DNA of 64,000 nt from Bacillus infantis (GTDB lineage Bacteria; Bacillota; Bacilli; Bacillales; Cytobacillaceae), in contig NZ_JAIVAP010000003.1 in assembly GCF_020171945.1 (NCBI RefSeq), positions 329,412 to 393,411 of the forward strand. Direction: 5' to 3'. The first letter of the stretch is position 1, and each line of letters opens with the position of its first letter. The translations under genes and the position numbers were made by a program. Below the pieces are notes generated by a model that did no database searches, had not been told where the DNA came from, and worked only from the letters and a program-made list of their open reading frames with translations. Shown here in pieces: positions 45,864 to 54,173 of the stretch.

Positions 45864-46220
45864 ATGCTAGCAATGTTTTTTTGGGCGTTTGTCGTAGGAG
45901 GTATCATTTGTGTGATCGGCCAGCTAATTCTTGATATCGGCAAGCTGACCCCAGGCCATACTTTAAGTATATTTGTGGTAATCGGGGCGATACTTGACGG
46001 GCTTGGCCTTTATGAGCCTTTTGCAGACTTTGCCGGTGCAGGCGCCACTATTCCTATTACAAGCTTTGGGAACTCACTGGTCCATGGAGCCCTTCAGGAG
46101 GCGGAACAGCACGGGCTTGTCGGGGTGCTGACCGGGATGTTTGAAGTGACAAGCTCTGGTATATCTGCTGCTATTGTATTTGGCTTTATAGGCGCTTTGC
46201 TGTTCAAGCCAAAAGGATAA
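45864..46220 (+). CDS. spoVAE: SpoVAE (SpoVAEb), spore channel subunit
   Basis: 118-residue membrane protein from the ATG at 45864 (AAGGAGA eight bases upstream; the TTG at 45858 is too close). Four hydrophobic segments; GGIICVIGQ near the N-terminus and [15 protein letters not shown] (about 57-71) parallel those of SpoVAC, showing that the two are paralogues. This is the shorter SpoVAEb form. A perfect hairpin lies between it and the next gene. Confidence 0.93.
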   Translation: MLAMFFWAFVVGGIICVIGQLILDIGKLTPGHTLSIFVVIGAILDGLGLYEPFADFAGAGATIPITSFGNSLVHGALQEAEQHGLVGVLTGMFEVTSSGISAAIVFGFIGALLFKPKG

Positions 46221-46224
46221 GCCA

Positions 46225-46264
46225 GGATCCGCAGAGGTATAGGAAAGCAGGGTGCTGCGGATCC
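46225..46264 (+). repeat. Intra-operon hairpin between spoVAE and the DUF421 gene
   Basis: Perfect 10-bp arms GGATCCGCAG / CTGCGGATCC with a 20-base loop and no following T run. Probably a mRNA processing or partial termination point. Confidence 0.65.
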
Positions 46265-46297
46265 GCCATTTAAGGTTATTAAGAGGAGGCTGGCAGG

Positions 46298-47002
46298 GTG
46301 CCGGACTTTGGAGCTGCAATCATTAGATCGGTCTTGATCATTATCGCTTTATTTTTTATTACTAAAGTGCTCGGAAAAAAACAGCTCTCTTCTTTATCAT
46401 TTTATGAGTATATTGTCGGCATCACTATTGGCGATATTGCCGGCAGCATCTCGATGGACCCGAGGCTCAGGCTGGCATCCAGCCTCCCGGCGCTCCTGAT
46501 CTGGTCCGCGACGCCCTTGATTGTATCGCTTTTATCCCTCCGTTTCCCAAAATTCCGGGCTGCTGTGGAAGGAAAAGCCACTGTATTCATTCAAAATGGC
46601 AGTCTGCTGAAGGAAAAGGTAAAAAAGGAAAAGTATACGATGGATGAACTCCAGGAGCAGCTGAGGCTGAATAGTATTTTTGAGCTTGAAGATGTCGAGT
46701 TTGCCCAGCTTGAAACAAATGGACAGATTAGTGTCCTCTTAAAGAAAGAAAAACAGCCTGTCATCTATAAAGATTTGGAATCGGTTCGGCCGGCTGTGCA
46801 TGATCCTAAGGACACTGGTCATACCGGACAGGAATTGTCAGCTGTAAATTTACTGTCTTGCATAACAAAGTGGCAAGAACAGTTCGAGCGATTTTCTCAA
46901 GAAGCACCGCAATTTTCCGAAGCCTGCAGGCAGTTTTCTGCTGAGATGGAAACCTTCCGCAAACAAATTCAGCCGGTACGGAAAATCCAAAAAGAAAATT
47001 GA
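46298..47002 (+). CDS. DUF421 (YetF-type) membrane protein linked to spoVA
   Basis: 234 residues, GTG start after GAGGAGG. Two or three N-terminal transmembrane helices (about 8-24, 34-52, 62-78) with the DUF421 signature FYEYIVGITIGDIAG, then the soluble beta-domain (AAVEGKATVFIQNG to about 165). The last 70 residues are helical with many Gln/Glu and may be a degraded DUF1657 segment; that is tentative. Proteins of this type accompany spoVAC-D-E in spoVA2 operons. A paralogue lies at 62946. Confidence 0.85.
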   Translation: MPDFGAAIIRSVLIIIALFFITKVLGKKQLSSLSFYEYIVGITIGDIAGSISMDPRLRLASSLPALLIWSATPLIVSLLSLRFPKFRAAVEGKATVFIQNGSLLKEKVKKEKYTMDELQEQLRLNSIFELEDVEFAQLETNGQISVLLKKEKQPVIYKDLESVRPAVHDPKDTGHTGQELSAVNLLSCITKWQEQFERFSQEAPQFSEACRQFSAEMETFRKQIQPVRKIQKEN

Positions 47003-47025
47003 AAGCAATACTGGGAGCTTGCCCA

Positions 47026-47053
47026 CACACCTTTCGTCATTTCTCATATGTTA
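47026..47053 (+). promoter_or_regulatory. Sigma-K promoter of the YjcZ-type gene
   Basis: CACA with AC at 47027, 16 bases, then CATATGTTA (47045-47053), an exact CATAnnnTA -10 for the late mother-cell sigma factor. Confidence 0.65.
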
Positions 47054-47085
47054 TAAGTGAGTAAAGACAAAGTGAGGTGACTTTG

Positions 47086-47217
47086 ATGGGCTACGGATAT
47101 GGCGGATGCGGCTACGGCGGCGGTGGCGGCGGCTATTACGGAGGAGGTTCAACTTTCGTACTAATCGTTGTATTGTTCATTTTGTTGATTGTTGTTGGAG
47201 CTAGCTTCTATAACTAA
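47086..47217 (+). CDS. YjcZ-family sporulation hydrophobic peptide
   Basis: A 43-residue peptide too short for routine detection. A Gly/Tyr-rich N-terminus (13 or more Gly in the first 21, with one Cys) precedes a 19-residue hydrophobic helix ([20 protein letters not shown]), the form of YjcZ-type peptides. GTGAGGTGA lies before the ATG, and a perfect sigma-K -10 upstream. Terminator after it. Function unknown. Confidence 0.85.
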   Translation: MGYGYGGCGYGGGGGGYYGGGSTFVLIVVLFILLIVVGASFYN

Positions 47218-47227
47218 AAGCGGGAAA

Positions 47228-47257
47228 AAGAGCTGCCTCAGGGCAGTTCTTTTATTT
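47228..47257 (+). terminator. Terminator after the YjcZ-type gene
   Basis: AAGAGCTGCC / GGCAGTTCTT with a short loop, then TTTATTTTTG. Confidence 0.75.
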
Positions 47258-47480
47258 TTGTATAGGAATTTATAAATTGTAAGCCTGGTGGATAAATATC
47301 AATTCTTAAGCAACGTCCACCAGCTGCGCAGAGATCACAGGCCAAACCTCCCAAAAAGGCAAAGAACGCCTTTCTGGGAGGTTCGTCTTGAGGGCCCAGG
47401 AAGCTGGTCATGGAGACGCTGCCACAGGACGTGGCGTTCTCAGTCTTCGTTCCTTTGGGTGATCAAGGCGCTTGCACTTT
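47258..47480 (+). repeat. Long nested-hairpin repeat R, copy 1
   Basis: About 223 bases that recur at 63738-63962. By eye most positions agree. Shared blocks are TTGTATAGGAATT, GATAAATATCAATTCTT, CAGCTGCGC, AACCTCCCAAAAAGGC, AAAGAACGCCTTTC, GGGAGGTTCGTCTTGAG, AGGAAGCTGGTCATG, CCACAGGACGTGGCG and GATCAAGGCGCTTGC. The centre folds as AACCTCCC / GGGAGGTT around the hairpin GGC-AAAGAAC-GCC (47345-47393), and CAGCT pairs with AGCTG outside it. No gene crosses it convincingly. Confidence 0.85.
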
Positions 47481-47508
47481 GGTTTTGACAGAATTTTTAG
47501 AACAATAG

Positions 47509-47559
47509 TTGAATAATTTTCTGAAAAGAGTATACTATTTTACATACCGACCGGTTAGT
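47509..47559 (+). promoter_or_regulatory. Promoter with TetR-type operator for the acyl-CoA cluster
   Basis: TTGAAT (47509-47514), 16 bases, TATACT (47531-47536). Immediately downstream is a near-perfect palindrome ACCGACCGGTTAGT (47546-47559), a typical TetR-family operator over the start point. The TetR gene of the cluster (51430) is the obvious candidate repressor. Confidence 0.7.
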
Positions 47560-47583
47560 AAGTAGAGGAAGGAGCTTGAAAGA

Positions 47584-48792
47584 ATGGATTTTTCTTATTC
47601 AGGCAGAGTGAGGGAATTGCAGGATAAGCTTACAGAATTCATGGAAAGGCATGTATACCCTGCTGAACATGTATATGAAAAGCAGCTTAATGAGCAGGCT
47701 TCGCGCTGGAGCCAGGTCCCGCAAATTATGGAAGAGCTGAAGGGGAAGGCAAAGGCTGAAGGATTGTGGAATCTGTTCCTGCCGGAAAGTGAATATGGGG
47801 CAGGCCTGTCAAATCTGGAATACGCCCCGCTATGCGAAATCATGGGCAGGTCCCTGATTGGCCCGGAGGTGTTCAATTGCAGCGCCCCTGATACAGGCAA
47901 TATGGAGGTGCTGGTCCGATATGGGAGCGATGAACAAAAAAAACAGTGGCTTGCTCCCCTTTTGGCAGGAGAGATCAGGTCTTGCTTTTCAATGACCGAA
48001 CCTGGAACTGCTTCCTCTGATGCGACAAATATTGAGGCAAGCATCGAGCAGGATGGAGATGAGTACGTCATAAACGGAAGAAAGTGGTGGTCTTCGGGGG
48101 CGGGCGATCCAAGGTGCAGTGTGGCCATTGTGATGGGAAAAACAGACCAAAACGCCGCACGGCATGAGCAGCAGTCAATGATCCTTGTGCCCCTTGATGC
48201 TCCGGGAGTTTCGATTGAACGGATGCTCCCTGTATTCGGCTATGACCATGCACCGCACGGTCATGCAGAGATTACATACAAAAACGTCAGGGTCCCAAAA
48301 GAAAATATCATCTGGGGGGAAGGGAAAGGCTTTGCCATCGCCCAGGGCAGGCTTGGCCCGGGAAGGATCCATCATTGCATGAGGCTGATCGGGGCGGCAG
48401 AACGTGCTCTTGAAATCATGTGCAGGAGGGTCCAGACAAGGACTGCATTTGGAAAGCCGCTCTCAAGACAGGGAGTGATAGGCGAATGGATTGCAGACTC
48501 CCGCATTGAGATTGAGCAGGCGAGGCTGCTGACGCTTAAAGCTGCTTATATGATGGATACAGTCGGAAACAAAGAGGCAAAAGCAGAAATTGCAATGATA
48601 AAAGTCACTGCCCCCTCTATGGCACTCCGGGTCTTGGACAGGAGCATCCAGGCTATGGGAGGAGCGGGCGTTTCCGATGATTACCCGCTGGCTGCGCATT
48701 GGGCAAATGCCAGGACACTGAGGCTGGCTGACGGTCCTGATGAAGTGCACAGGGCACAGATCGCAAAACTGGAAATGCGGAAGCATCAATAA
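47584..48792 (+). CDS. Acyl-CoA dehydrogenase
   Basis: 402-residue FAD enzyme that introduces the alpha-beta double bond into acyl-CoA. N-terminal helical domain (about 1-130), beta domain with [20 protein letters not shown] (about 137-156) and C-terminal helical domain ending in the FAD-binding [14 protein letters not shown] and [15 protein letters not shown]. The substrate chain length cannot be told; the sequence is like the ACAD10/11-type or long-chain group. First gene of the cluster, controlled by the TetR-type operator. RBS GGAAGGAG. Confidence 0.9.
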   Translation: MDFSYSGRVRELQDKLTEFMERHVYPAEHVYEKQLNEQASRWSQVPQIMEELKGKAKAEGLWNLFLPESEYGAGLSNLEYAPLCEIMGRSLIGPEVFNCSAPDTGNMEVLVRYGSDEQKKQWLAPLLAGEIRSCFSMTEPGTASSDATNIEASIEQDGDEYVINGRKWWSSGAGDPRCSVAIVMGKTDQNAARHEQQSMILVPLDAPGVSIERMLPVFGYDHAPHGHAEITYKNVRVPKENIIWGEGKGFAIAQGRLGPGRIHHCMRLIGAAERALEIMCRRVQTRTAFGKPLSRQGVIGEWIADSRIEIEQARLLTLKAAYMMDTVGNKEAKAEIAMIKVTAPSMALRVLDRSIQAMGGAGVSDDYPLAAHWANARTLRLADGPDEVHRAQIAKLEMRKHQ

Positions 48793-48810
48793 CTAATGGA
48801 GGTTTTAAAG

Positions 48811-49584
48811 ATGAATGTGATGGGACTTTTTGATCTTAAAGGGAAAACGGCGATTGTCACCGGCGGCGGAAGAGGCCTGGGGGCCCAGATTGCTGAAGGG
48901 CTGGCAGAAGCAGGCGCCAATATCGTAATCTGTTCACGGAAGGTTGAGGCCTGCAGGGAAACCGCTGCCCATCTTGAAAGCCTTGGTGTAAGAGCTCTTG
49001 CGCTGCAGTGTGATATATCTAATCCGGACGAGGTTCAGCAGACTGTAGACAGAACAGTGGAGGAGTTCGGCACAATTGATATCCTTGTCAATAATTCCGG
49101 TGCGACCTGGGGGGCGCCTGCCGCAGAAATGCCTCTTGAAGCATGGAAGAAAGTCATCGATGTCAATGTGACCGGAACCTTCCTCATGAGCCAGGCTGCT
49201 GGGAAGGTGATGATAGAGCAGAAGAGCGGCAAAATCATCAATATAGCTTCAGTTGCAGGCCTCGGAGGGACAGATCCGCGTGTCATGGATACACTCGGTT
49301 ATAACACGAGCAAAGGTGCAGTCATCATCATGACAAAAGATTTGGCAGTTAAATGGGGGAAATACAATATTAATGTGAATAGCATTGCCCCTGGTTTCTT
49401 CCCTACAAAAATGTCGCAGGCCATCATTGAACATGGAAAAGATCCTATCCTTGATGCAACACCCCTCAAGCGCTTCGGTACTGACCAGGATCTGAAGGGG
49501 GCAGCGCTTTTCCTTGCATCGGAGGCATCAAGCTATGTAACAGGCAATGTACTGGTGGTAGACGGAGGGACACACGCAATGTAG
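48811..49584 (+). CDS. Short-chain dehydrogenase/reductase
   Basis: 257 residues from the ATG at 48811 (GGAGGTTTTAAAG upstream; the frame opens at 48796). Classical SDR: cofactor motif TGGGRGLG (about 15-22), NNSGA (about 92), catalytic Ser in INIASVAG and Tyr-x3-Lys in GYNTSKGA. Likely 3-hydroxyacyl-CoA dehydrogenase or reductase activity from its neighbours, but gluconate 5-dehydrogenase-like SDRs look similar. It starts 18 bases after the acyl-CoA dehydrogenase. Confidence 0.85.
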   Translation: MNVMGLFDLKGKTAIVTGGGRGLGAQIAEGLAEAGANIVICSRKVEACRETAAHLESLGVRALALQCDISNPDEVQQTVDRTVEEFGTIDILVNNSGATWGAPAAEMPLEAWKKVIDVNVTGTFLMSQAAGKVMIEQKSGKIINIASVAGLGGTDPRVMDTLGYNTSKGAVIIMTKDLAVKWGKYNINVNSIAPGFFPTKMSQAIIEHGKDPILDATPLKRFGTDQDLKGAALFLASEASSYVTGNVLVVDGGTHAM

Positions 49585-49685
49585 AAGATGGATGTGTCTG
49601 CTGACTGCAGAAAAAATTGTAAGCCTTTTCATTTTCCTTTGGTATTCCGCTATTAAACTATGCTTTTAATACAGGAGGTATAAAG

Positions 49686-51302
49686 ATGAGCACAAAGAAC
49701 TGGCTTGCCCATTATCCGGATTCTGCTGAAAGAGAGGTGGAGATCCCTGACATTACTCTCCCGAAAATGCTGGAAGATACAGCAGAAAAATATCCGGAGC
49801 ATATCGCATTATCTTTTTACGGAAAGAAGATTACCTACCAGGAACTTCAGCAGCATGTCAGACTGTTTGCTGCTTCCCTGCAGGCAAGCGGGCTTGAGAA
49901 AGGCGGAAGAGTCGCTGTCATGCTCCCTAACTGTCCGCAATATGTCATTTCCTATTACGGCATCCTTGCCGCCGGCGGGATCGTCACCCAAGTGAACCCG
50001 ATGAGTGTGGAAAGGGAAATTGAATATATTTTAAATGATTCGGGTGCAGAAAGAATGGTTGCCCTCGATGCATTTTATCCAAAAGTAAACAGTGTCCGCA
50101 GCAGCACGCCACTTAAAGAAATCATAGCAGTAAGCCTCCAGCCTACCGCCGTGGATTTTGGCGAAGACAGCACCTTTGAGAGCTTTCTGCAGCGGGGCAA
50201 GGGAAATTTTGCACCGGCAGTGCTGGAGCCGGAGCATGATACAGCCGTACTCCAATATACAGGGGGTACGACAGGCCGGTCCAAGGGGGCCATGCTGACC
50301 CACAGAAATATTATTGCCAATGTAGTGCAGTCTTACGAGTTCTTCAAGCAGACTATTGATATTGGTGAAGAACGCTATCTGACTGTCATTCCGCTGTTCC
50401 ATGTATTTGGCATGACATCCTGCATGAATCTATCGATTTATACTGCTTCTGAATCCATCATGCTGCCAAGGTTCGAACTTGAAGAGGTGCTGGAAACGAT
50501 TAAAAATGAGCAGCCGACAGTCTTCCCGGGTGTTCCGACGATGTACGGAGCTATTACAAATCACCCCAGGGCGGAGGAATACGGCATCGACAGCATTGAA
50601 GTCTGCAACAGCGGCAGCGCCCCGATGCCTGTCGAGGTGCTGAAGGAGTTTGAAAGAAAGACGGGTGCTGTCATCCTGGAGGGCTACGGGCTTTCTGAAG
50701 CCTCTCCTACCACACACTGCAACCCGGTATTTGCAGCCCGCAAAGCGGGGAGTGTAGGGATCGGTTTTCCTTCAACTGACTATAAAATAGTGGATTTGGC
50801 ATCAGGAAGCGAGGAAGTCCCTGCCGGTGAGCTCGGCGAAGTTATCATAAAGGGGCCGCAGGTGATGAAGGGCTATTGGAATATGCCTGAGGAGACGGCT
50901 CATGCGCTGCGGGACGGCTGGCTTTATACAGGGGACATTGCAAGGGTGGACGAAGAAGGCTACCTATATATCGTCGACCGGAAAAAAGATATGATCATTG
51001 CGAGCGGCTATAACATCTATCCGCGTGATATCGAAGAAGTGCTCTATGAGCACCCTGCCGTCCAGGAAGCAGTGGTGATCGGCGTTCCTGACGCTTACAG
51101 GGGAGAGAATGTCAAAGCGGTCATCGTCCTTAAATCGGGCAAACTGGCGGACGAAAAGGAAATCATTGAATTCTGCCGCGCCAATATGGCTGCCTATAAG
51201 GTGCCGGGCATCATTGAATTCAGGGATGCACTCCCAAAAACAAGTGTTGGAAAAATCCTCCGCAGAGCATTGCGGGAGGAAGCCGGAACAGGCAGGCGCT
51301 AG
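49686..51302 (+). CDS. Long-chain fatty acid-CoA ligase
   Basis: 538-residue AMP-forming enzyme that activates fatty acids as CoA thioesters. Motifs: YTGGTTGRSKGAML (about 196-209), the GYGLSEASPT segment, YTGDIARVDEEGYLYIVDR (about 418-436) and the catalytic Lys in PKTSVGKILRR near the end. The N-terminal region is not extended. AGGAGG precedes the ATG. Together with the dehydrogenases and hydratases it forms a beta-oxidation set. Confidence 0.93.
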   Translation: MSTKNWLAHYPDSAEREVEIPDITLPKMLEDTAEKYPEHIALSFYGKKITYQELQQHVRLFAASLQASGLEKGGRVAVMLPNCPQYVISYYGILAAGGIVTQVNPMSVEREIEYILNDSGAERMVALDAFYPKVNSVRSSTPLKEIIAVSLQPTAVDFGEDSTFESFLQRGKGNFAPAVLEPEHDTAVLQYTGGTTGRSKGAMLTHRNIIANVVQSYEFFKQTIDIGEERYLTVIPLFHVFGMTSCMNLSIYTASESIMLPRFELEEVLETIKNEQPTVFPGVPTMYGAITNHPRAEEYGIDSIEVCNSGSAPMPVEVLKEFERKTGAVILEGYGLSEASPTTHCNPVFAARKAGSVGIGFPSTDYKIVDLASGSEEVPAGELGEVIIKGPQVMKGYWNMPEETAHALRDGWLYTGDIARVDEEGYLYIVDRKKDMIIASGYNIYPRDIEEVLYEHPAVQEAVVIGVPDAYRGENVKAVIVLKSGKLADEKEIIEFCRANMAAYKVPGIIEFRDALPKTSVGKILRRALREEAGTGRR

Positions 51303-51385
51303 GCATGGCAGTGCACGGCACCTTTCCCGGCATCTGAAAAAAAGGCTTTCCGATGGGCATTCCTTAGGAAGGGACATCCAATTCA

Positions 51386-51394
51386 TGGTATAAT
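51386..51394 (+). promoter_or_regulatory. Extended -10 promoter of the TetR gene
   Basis: TGGTATAAT, a TG-n-TATAAT extended -10, 36 bases before the TetR start. No palindrome like that at 47546 lies beside it. Confidence 0.55.
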
Positions 51395-51429
51395 CTCTGG
51401 CGATATTCAAAGATTGAGAGGACATCATT

Positions 51430-51993
51430 ATGAAGGAAAAAATAACAGAACAGAGCATCCGCTTATTTGACAAAAAAGGGTTCAGCGAGACATCAATCCA
51501 GGATATAGTCGATTCAATCGGAGTGACCAAAGGAACCTTCTATTATTATTTTTCAAGCAAGGAAGAACTGCTGATGGATATACACCTCCGTTATATAGAC
51601 GATCTTCTGTCACAGCAGGAAAAAATCCTGAAAGACAGCAATGCCGATTGCAAAGGGAAATTGTATGATGTAGTCGCCATGCTGATCGGAAGCATTGAAA
51701 ATCAGGGGGCAAGCGCCAAAGTCTTCTTCAGGGAAATCAGGAATCTGAGTGAAGAGAGGCTGAGTCAGATTATTCCGAAGAGGGACCGGTTCAGGACCAA
51801 TATTGAAGCGTTGATATCGGAAGGCATCAGGACGGGGGAGTTCAGAGCCGATCTTAATGCCCCCATCATTACATTCGGCATTCTGGGTGCTGCCAACTGG
51901 AGCTACCAATGGTTCAATCCCAAAGGAAGTGCTCCGGACTATGAAGTAGCACGCATATTTACCGATATGATCCTGAATGGAATTAATGCTTAA
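51430..51993 (+). CDS. TetR-family transcriptional regulator
   Basis: 187 residues. The N-terminal helix-turn-helix is typical (FSETSIQDIVDSIGVTKGTF, about 19-38, then YYYFSSKEELL). The C-terminal ligand domain has the form seen in fatty-acyl-CoA or phenylacetyl-CoA-sensing regulators. It lies in the middle of the cluster and probably represses it, releasing DNA on binding an acyl-CoA. Which operators it uses is inferred from the palindrome at 47546. Confidence 0.88.
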   Translation: MKEKITEQSIRLFDKKGFSETSIQDIVDSIGVTKGTFYYYFSSKEELLMDIHLRYIDDLLSQQEKILKDSNADCKGKLYDVVAMLIGSIENQGASAKVFFREIRNLSEERLSQIIPKRDRFRTNIEALISEGIRTGEFRADLNAPIITFGILGAANWSYQWFNPKGSAPDYEVARIFTDMILNGINA

Positions 51994-52065
51994 AAGCAGG
52001 CAGGAACATCTCTTCTTATAGAAAACAAGAGGTGCGGAATAGTGATATTAAAGGAGGAAATGCTG

Positions 52066-52947
52066 ATGGCTTTGACAGTGAAAAACATTACTGTGGTTGG
52101 TGCAGGGCAGATGGGCCACCAAATTGCGATGCTTTGTGCATTGGGAGGATTTGAAACCACCCTGCATGACATGCAGGAAGAAGCGTTGGATCAGGCACAG
52201 GAAAAGCTGCGCGGAATTATGGATAAATGGGCAGCCAAAGGGAAGCTGCCTTCAGAAAAGATAGAGGCTGCATTCAGCAGGCTCCGCTGCACATCTGATT
52301 TTGGGGAAGCTGTTAAGTCTGCCGATTTTATCATTGAGGCGGTCGTTGAAAAGCTTGAGGTTAAGAGAGAAGTATTTTCAAGGCTTGAGGAACTGGCGCC
52401 GCCGCATGCCATATTTGCGACGAACAGCTCAACCATTGTCAACAGCCTGCTGGCCGATGCGGCAGACAGGCCGGAAAAGACAGTCAATATGCATTTCTTC
52501 TTTCCGCCGCTTGTGATGGACTGCGTAGAGGTTGTTATGAGCAGCCGGACTTCCGGAGAAACGGCTGAGACAGCGATGGAAGTATGCAAGGCAATCAACC
52601 GGACGGCTGTCCTCCTGAAAAAAGAGATTTCAGGGTTTGTCGCCAATCGTATTCTTGGGGCGCTGCAGCGTGAGGCTGTTCAATTATATGAACAGGGCAT
52701 TGCAGACTACAAGGATATTGACATCATCTGCAGAAAAGCGCTTAACCATCCGATCGGCCCCTTTGAGCTGATGGACTTGTCAGGAATAGATGTCGGCTAT
52801 TATGTAATGGAGCAGCGCTATGCAGAAACAGGGGATCCACTAGACAAGCCTGCCGCCTGTATTGAAGAAAAAGTGAAGGAAGGCCACCTGGGCAGAAAGA
52901 CAGGAAAAGGCTGGTATGAGTATGGGAAAGAGGGAGCGGTGCGCTGA
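52066..52947 (+). CDS. 3-hydroxyacyl-CoA dehydrogenase
   Basis: 293 residues from the ATG at 52066, nine bases after AAAGGAGG (earlier ATG/GTG starts abut that site). NAD-binding Rossmann motif VVGAGQMGHQIA (about 9-20); catalytic His in MHFFFPPLVMDCVEV and the C-terminal dimer domain HPIGPFELMDLSGID. Single-domain type, like 3-hydroxybutyryl-CoA dehydrogenase (Hbd). Its last base is the first of the next gene (TGATG). Confidence 0.92.
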   Translation: MALTVKNITVVGAGQMGHQIAMLCALGGFETTLHDMQEEALDQAQEKLRGIMDKWAAKGKLPSEKIEAAFSRLRCTSDFGEAVKSADFIIEAVVEKLEVKREVFSRLEELAPPHAIFATNSSTIVNSLLADAADRPEKTVNMHFFFPPLVMDCVEVVMSSRTSGETAETAMEVCKAINRTAVLLKKEISGFVANRILGALQREAVQLYEQGIADYKDIDIICRKALNHPIGPFELMDLSGIDVGYYVMEQRYAETGDPLDKPAACIEEKVKEGHLGRKTGKGWYEYGKEGAVR

Positions 52948-53726
52948 TGGGAAATTATGTGGATATTCATTTGGAAGATAAAACCGCGGTTCTGACAATC
53001 ATGAATCCGCCGCTTAATGTGCTGAGCAAAAAGGTATTCCAGGAGCTGGGCGAAGCCTTTGAATCTCTTAGAACCAATGACGAGATAGTGGCTGTCCTTC
53101 TAACTGGGGCTGGAGATAAAGCATTTGTTGCAGGGGCTGACATTAAGGAATTTCCGGAGATGATGAGCAATCCCCGCATGATTGATGATGTAATGGCTAC
53201 GCATGAAGTGCTAGACAGCATAGACCTGTTTCCAAAGCCTACTATCGCTGTACTGAATGGCCTTACATTCGGAGGCGGATGCGAGCTTGCCCTTGCATGT
53301 GATATCAGGATTGCGGAAGAGCATGCTCAAATCGGTCTCCCGGAAATAAAGCTGGGCCTTTTTCCCGGCGGCGGGGGAACCCAGAGGCTGCCACGGCTGA
53401 TCGGTGAAGCAAAGGCCAAGGAACTGATGTACACAGGTGAGCCTGTTTCGGCAGAAGAGGCTGCAAGGATTGGCCTCGTCAATAAGACGGCAGCTTCCGG
53501 GGAAGGCATGAAAACCGCAAGAGAGCTTGCAGACAAAATAGCCGGCCATTCGCTTCAGGCCCTTTCCAGAATCAAGCAGGCGGTGGATGGAGGCCTTGAC
53601 AGGACTTTAGAAGAGGGCGTGAAGCTTGAAGCCAGCCTGTTTGAAGAGGTCTTCCGCACAGATGATATAAAAGAAGGAGTTAAGGCCTTCATCGAAAAAA
53701 GAAAAGCGGAATTCAAGCACCGTTAA
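52947..53726 (+). CDS. Enoyl-CoA hydratase
   Basis: 259-residue crotonase-fold enzyme. Oxyanion hole GADIKEFPEM (about 62-71) and GLTFGGGCELALACD (about 104-118); both catalytic glutamates are kept (CEL and GLPEIKLGLFPGGGG). Hydrates trans-2-enoyl-CoA. It overlaps the preceding dehydrogenase by one base, so the two are translationally coupled. Confidence 0.92.
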   Translation: MGNYVDIHLEDKTAVLTIMNPPLNVLSKKVFQELGEAFESLRTNDEIVAVLLTGAGDKAFVAGADIKEFPEMMSNPRMIDDVMATHEVLDSIDLFPKPTIAVLNGLTFGGGCELALACDIRIAEEHAQIGLPEIKLGLFPGGGGTQRLPRLIGEAKAKELMYTGEPVSAEEAARIGLVNKTAASGEGMKTARELADKIAGHSLQALSRIKQAVDGGLDRTLEEGVKLEASLFEEVFRTDDIKEGVKAFIEKRKAEFKHR

Positions 53727-53739
53727 GGGAGGATGCCCC

Positions 53740-54156
53740 ATGCAGGAAACACAGGTCAAAGTCCGGTTTTGTGAAACAGATGCCCTGGGCCATGTGAATA
53801 ACACAAGCTACTTCGTTTACTTGGAGGAAGCCAGGATAGAGCTCTTTGAATCGCTTGGCTACAGCATGGATACCAGGAAGTGGAGCTTCATCCTTGCTTC
53901 CACAAAATGCGATTTTCTGAATCAGGGCTATTTCAATCAAAAACTTTCCATCACAACTTATGTTTCGAAAATAGGGAATAAGAGCTTTCAGCTGGAGCAT
54001 GAAATTCTTTGCGCACAAACAAAAGAGCCTATAGCCAAAGGGAATGCTGTCATCGTTTATTTTGACTTTGAAGCACAAGAGAGCAGCTCCTTGCCGGATC
54101 ACCTCAGGGAAGGGCTAAAAGCATACCTCTACGAAAAGAATAATTTGAAAATTTGA
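53740..54156 (+). CDS. Acyl-CoA thioesterase, 4HBT family
   Basis: 138-residue hotdog-fold thioesterase. The catalytic motif is FCETDALGHVNNTSYFVYLE (about 9-28), with the nucleophilic Asp. Such YbgC-type enzymes hydrolyse short- or medium-chain acyl-CoAs and may prevent CoA depletion. GGGAGG precedes the ATG. Its end overlaps the extended frame of the next gene. Confidence 0.88.
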   Translation: MQETQVKVRFCETDALGHVNNTSYFVYLEEARIELFESLGYSMDTRKWSFILASTKCDFLNQGYFNQKLSITTYVSKIGNKSFQLEHEILCAQTKEPIAKGNAVIVYFDFEAQESSSLPDHLREGLKAYLYEKNNLKI

Positions 54157-54173
54157 AAAAGGAGGCGCTGTAC

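Noticed and set aside
47288-47488. 66-codon frame in the 47-kb gap
   Set aside because: It lies inside repeat R copy 1 and lacks a ribosome site; copy 2 does not keep the frame open in the same way.
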